From assembly GCA_037043235.1 (NCBI GenBank), contig JAWRVZ010000043.1, forward strand, positions 3,199,001-3,263,000: 64,000 bases of DNA. The letters run 5' to 3'. The position numbers were made by a program, and so were the translations under genes. How positions within the stretch are numbered: the stretch's first letter is position 1; every line of letters starts with the position of its first letter. A model generated the notes under the pieces. That model saw only the letters and a program-made list of their open reading frames with translations. It did no database searches and was not told the DNA's origin. This stretch comes from Rhodeus uyekii. Taxonomy: Eukaryota; Chordata; Actinopteri; Cypriniformes; Acheilognathidae. Below, piece after piece: positions 41,201 to 46,715 of this stretch.

Positions 41201-44200
41201 AACATGATTCATCTTTGCTCCCTGCGGGGCAATTTTTAAACATTTAACAGTAGATTGATCAGTAAGGCTATCATACTAACAATGCTGAATGCCAGGGAAC
41301 AAGGTCACCATATACCACACATATCACTCTGTCAGTTGAGTGACTGTACAGCATCATGTGGCCACCACTACTGTTTAGAGCAGTGGTTCCCAACCGGTGT
41401 GCCGCGGCACTAAGGGGTGCCGTGAGATCTTTTGAGGGTGCCGCCAAAATTTCGGAGAAAAAAAATCGCACTAACGTCATTCTCTCTTGGCGGGAGAGGG
41501 AGAGGGAGGGGACTACCGAGATAGCGGAGATACACCCCCCCCCCCACCCCCCCGTCAACAATCGCGCGAGGTCTCTCACCAACACCACCCCCCCCCCCCC
41601 CCCCCCCCCCGTCAACAATCGCGCGAGGTTTCTCTCTATTAAAATATCTATTTCCTTATAAGGGTGCCGGGAACTTTTGAAAGGCTTTCAAATGGTGCCT
41701 CGAACAAGAAAAGGTTGGGAACCACTGGTTTAGAGTATTACAGAGATACTCATTCAACACTATCAGATAAGTCTGTAAGAAAGTTCAATACTTGAAAAAT
41801 TAAAGCTCTTTCTATTATACTAAGCACTGAGTGGCAAAGCATGACTGGCTTTAGTAGGGGAAACTTAAATTAAAGGCAGTTGGACTGAACACTGACCCTA
41901 ACGACATACCAAAGAACAAGTTGTTTACATGTCGTCAGGTATCGGGTTTTCCTGATATTAATATGTAGGTCTACCTGATTTAGATGAAAGGGGAATGCAG
42001 AAATCAAAGTCTGTGAATGCTTTATCTGCTAGACAGCACTATAAATATAATTTAGATAGATCTAAATCCAGATAATATTATATCATTGTTCTATATCGTC
42101 ATATTGCCCAGCCGTGAAAATTGGAAAAGCATTAAGGCATGGAAATCATGCGTATTGTGAAGCGTTATACAAATAAATTTAACTTGAAGCTTGGTCATAC
42201 TTAAAGACAGGGCTTGTTGGTCGAAATTAAAGTGACAGGACATCAATGAATATAGCTGTTTCAATATACTGTAGAAACTTTTAAAGTTTAAAGTTGGATA
42301 ACTGTCAGCTGTTCCGCAGTGCAAATCTAAATCGTTGTAAAAAAAAACCTCCTTTATGCTCCTATCTACTTACTTGCCATTTCAAACTTGCATTGTAAGG
42401 AAAATTGGGTTCCAATCAGTCAGTCACGTTCAATGTTACATCAGAAAGATGTCATTTCATCACTGTGTTTCTGGATGGTCGTCGATCATTGCCTCACGTG
42501 TCTGGGCTTAAAGCAGAGGTGGTGTTCGTGGATGAGTCATGCACCCATTGCGGGAAGAGGACCATCTTGATGCTGCGGTCGAGACTCCAGTACCAAAGAG
42601 GTGAAGTCCCAGATCTAGTTCCTTTGCTGGCCAGCAGAGAGCTACTTCGGTAAATAGGCAGGGTGACCTGAGGATCTCTGTGGGTCCCTCACTCCTCTTG
42701 CGCACCACAAGCTGTGGATTGCGGATCCTTCACATGGGGGTCCCAGGCAGAGGATCAGATGCATCGGAGGGTGGGCTAGAATCCTGTGATGCAATCTTCG
42801 AGGAGCTGAAGGTCACGTTTTCCCGGGCCACCAAGAGCGTTGGGCTTGAGTGGACCATGTCCTGAACGCTTGAGGTTGAACGATTTGTATTTCGGGGTGG
42901 TCCACACTGGTTCTCAGTGTCTGCCCCAGAGCTTTTCTTTCCGGAGGTGCATGAGCAGCTTCCCAGTTTGTGTAAGTCCCCTTTTCAGCCTGAAACCAAG
43001 CTGGTGCCTCCTCCCCCATCACTGCCCTCAATTGTAGGGTGGCCACGGTGTATTTGGAGATCCCCCCCAGTGGAGTGCGTGGTAGCGATGCAGTTATGTC
43101 CCCATGGCCCTCCTGCAAGTCTATCAGGCTAAGGCTCTCAAAAAGATGCATGAGGTAAGTTCTGACCCAGGTTTAATGCATGAACTGTGCACAGCAACTC
43201 GTTTAGTTATACTCGAAGATGATTGGTCTCTCAGGCCAGATTCCAATTCGTCAGTTCAGTTCTGATGTAACATCACCATTCCCTCCTTCAGGGAATGGGG
43301 GTTATAATAGTAGCCTAGATATTTGTCTAACAGTATCCAACCATCGTCTTTTGTAGAGTCTTAAAGTCTTATCATAATGGATGTTTTTTCAATAGGCCTA
43401 AATGCTGACAAAAAAGTATTCCGGAAGAGAAGAGAATGGATATCGAGTGTTATCATTGGTGTCTTAGAAGAGATTTATTCTTACATGTTCTTTATACACA
43501 TTTTCATTTCTATTTAATTTCCACTGAATTACGCTATCTGAAGAGATTTAAATAGCATGCAGAGCACTGTTTTCTTCCATACATGTCTCTTATGAGTCTG
43601 AGAGCTTATTCGCTCTAGAGCTGTCAGTCATATTATCTGCCCTTCCAATTGTGTTCATTTCCTCGTTCTGAGTTCAGGATATGAACAACTGAGGGAAACG
43701 TTTCAACAGATGAAACAAGAAGTCAAATGAATATAAGATTACAACGATATGTGTTGCGTATGTGTTTTTCATGCAGCTCAGGGTATTTTTATAATAAGGA
43801 ATGAGAATACTTACATGAGAAATGCCAACCAGGTGTAGTGTTCAATTTATTATAAAACACTACAAATAATGCATGTTCGCCCATTGTTTAATCAAAATCC
43901 ACTTTAAATTACAGTCAGAAGTTAATACATGATGGTTTCTGTGTATGTTAATTTACTGTTGTATGTTGTGCAGGGGTTGAGGTTAAAGATAAGATATACT
44001 CATGAGGAAAAATATATTCCTGGTCATCCATATTTCGCTGCCCGGAGTGATTTGTTTGTGCAAATTTCAGAGACTTATTTCTGTAGCTTTTGGCTTTTGT
44101 ATTTAAAGATAGCTCTGATTACTTCTTAAATCTGTTTGTATAGTTGATCGCACAGCTATGTCGTGGCATTCAAGCTGAATGCATGCTGCCTTTTTGCCAC

Positions 44201-46194
44201 TCAGTGAGTGTAACCACAGTGACTCTACCCTTCTGTGTAAACCCACTATTGAACAAATAAAAAAACATTTAAATTATATATTTATCTACCTGTTAACCTT
44301 TTCTACACACCAAGACCTTGACTTTATTTCTAATAAATGTATTATAAAAATTAAGAATACAAATTATTAATATATTTTGAGAATGTAGAAATCATTTTCT
44401 TGCATATTAAAAATGAAAATTTAAGAATTTTATTCAAAAAATATTTCATGAATCTTGTCCTTGGCCTAAAACTGTAATGTGTAAAATTAACATAAGTTGT
44501 TATGAAATAGCCAGAGAGTTCTGAAAAATTCATTACACATGTCCCAAAAATAACTGTAAGTCTGTTGAATATTCCAGAGATTTTACGCCATTTCTCTGGT
44601 AACTCTTGCAAATGAGCTGGGCACTGATTGAGGCCTATCAAAGCTCTATTAGAAATGAGAAAATGAGGAACTGAGGGGAAGCATATTGATCTCTGGAGAG
44701 AAGCCACTGATTTGATACATATATCCTGCTTTTCAGCCTGGACTCTGTAGTGAGGAGACCTAATTAGAGAGGAAACGGCCAACATTAACAAGCACAATTG
44801 CTCTTAAAGAACGAATGAGGACTTGCTGTCCCTGAAAAGAATCACTACAGTAGTAGTATTTTCTATGAAATATCTGCTTAGCAAAATGAGAGTGTGTGAT
44901 TGGATGGACTGCCTGTTTAGAGATTTGATCTAGCAGGAATACGAACTGATGTGATTTTTGCATTAAGTGGAAAGCAAATATATGAACTCCAGTGCTGTGC
45001 TCATTATATTATCTTTCATATTCTTTCTGAAAGCTATTTCTCTCTTTCTCTCCACCGAGGTTAAAGAGCTATCAGTGTATTGTCCCTGGTACAGATCTGA
45101 ACAGAGAGATGAGATATAAGGTGAGTATAACATCAGAGCTCTCTTGTGCAGTGGTTTTCAAACCTTTGTAAGTCCAAATTTTTTTTATTTTTAAATTGAC
45201 GCAACGTCTATGTATATGGCTAGATTATATGGCCAAAAATATTATTACAATATTTTTTCCACATCAGTCGATATCGATATTTATCACAGTATTAATTTAC
45301 CATTAATGGGTAGGAAGTGTTTTCCCATATTTGTTAGACCTTGAGAATGAACGTAAATATAACTTGCTTGTTCAAAATTAAACTCCACAGAGTAGCTACC
45401 TTTTGGGCTCCATGAAATCCATTTTATTTTTCCTTCTTTTTTATTAAATAAGATGCTGCTCAACAGATCCATAAATAAAACATGGGTGAAAATTTCTGTG
45501 AAAACTTTTTTTTTTTTTTGTCATGAAGATCTTGTAGTTTCAGTTTCAGTATGTATTTAACAATAGTTTTTCTGACATTAAATGGAAAAAAGCTTGTTTG
45601 AATTGACTCAAAGCCACTCAAATTCATCTCTTTATATACTGAGGCTCAGATACTGAAAACACACGTGTGAGTTTGTGCGATACATGAATCTAGAGACACG
45701 CAGACCATGCAGACTTATTTCTGCTTTGTGATAGGATGTTAGATTAGTTCATGTCCTTTTTTATTTACAATCCTCGTTGGCAGGCGACACACATTTTTAC
45801 ATGTGTTGTGATAGCACAACTGAATACCACAGTAACGCAACTGGTTAAATTATTGGTTGTTTACTTGTCACTCGTAGCACTTTATCAAGGCACATGATAG
45901 GCTGTTTATGATCCAGGGACAACACAGTACAGATCTGGAACACCATGAATATGAGTTTAATGAACGCATGAGTACATGAACCAACGAGGTATGTTCTCGT
46001 GTTTCTTTAGAAGACTTCTTTTAAACCACTAGATTCATATGGATTACGTTTATGATCCCTTAATGAACTTCTTAAAGTGTCAGATTTGGTGGAATACACA
46101 TTGAACGGAGGGACAGACATCTGTCAGATTTCATGAAAAATATTTTCATTTGTATTTTGAAGATGAAGGAAAGAAAGTGAGTTAAGTTTATTTG

Positions 46195-46228
<34 letters not shown>

Positions 46229-46638
46229 GTATACAGTGATCTCTCGTTTATCGCGGTTAATGTGGACTGAAACCCCCCGCGATAGGTGAACATCCACGAA
46301 AGTAGGATCAGCCAATCATCTCACGGGATACATCCACTCGTGCTCTCATTCATCGATCTTGCGCCGGGAACCAATCACGTGCCTTGTCTGAGTGCCCGTG
46401 GGTGTGTACAAAGCTTCATTGGCGAGTTTTTCTCTTTGTCTAGTATCCTAGGAAACTGTTTCTCTCACGCATCACGATAAAACAGCGCTGCTTTTCGCAA
46501 TACGGCTGCCGATATGGCGGTATTTGTAAAAAAAAAATTCCGATAAACACTTTCGAAAAATCCGCAATTTACTGAGGCCACGAAACTTGAACCGCGAAGT
46601 GGCGAGGGATTACTATATATATATATATATATATATAT

Positions 46639-46715
<77 letters not shown>

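Noticed and set aside
45150..45180. CAGTGGTTTTCAAACCTTTG as a hAT end
   Set aside because: No matching inverted end or target duplication found nearby.
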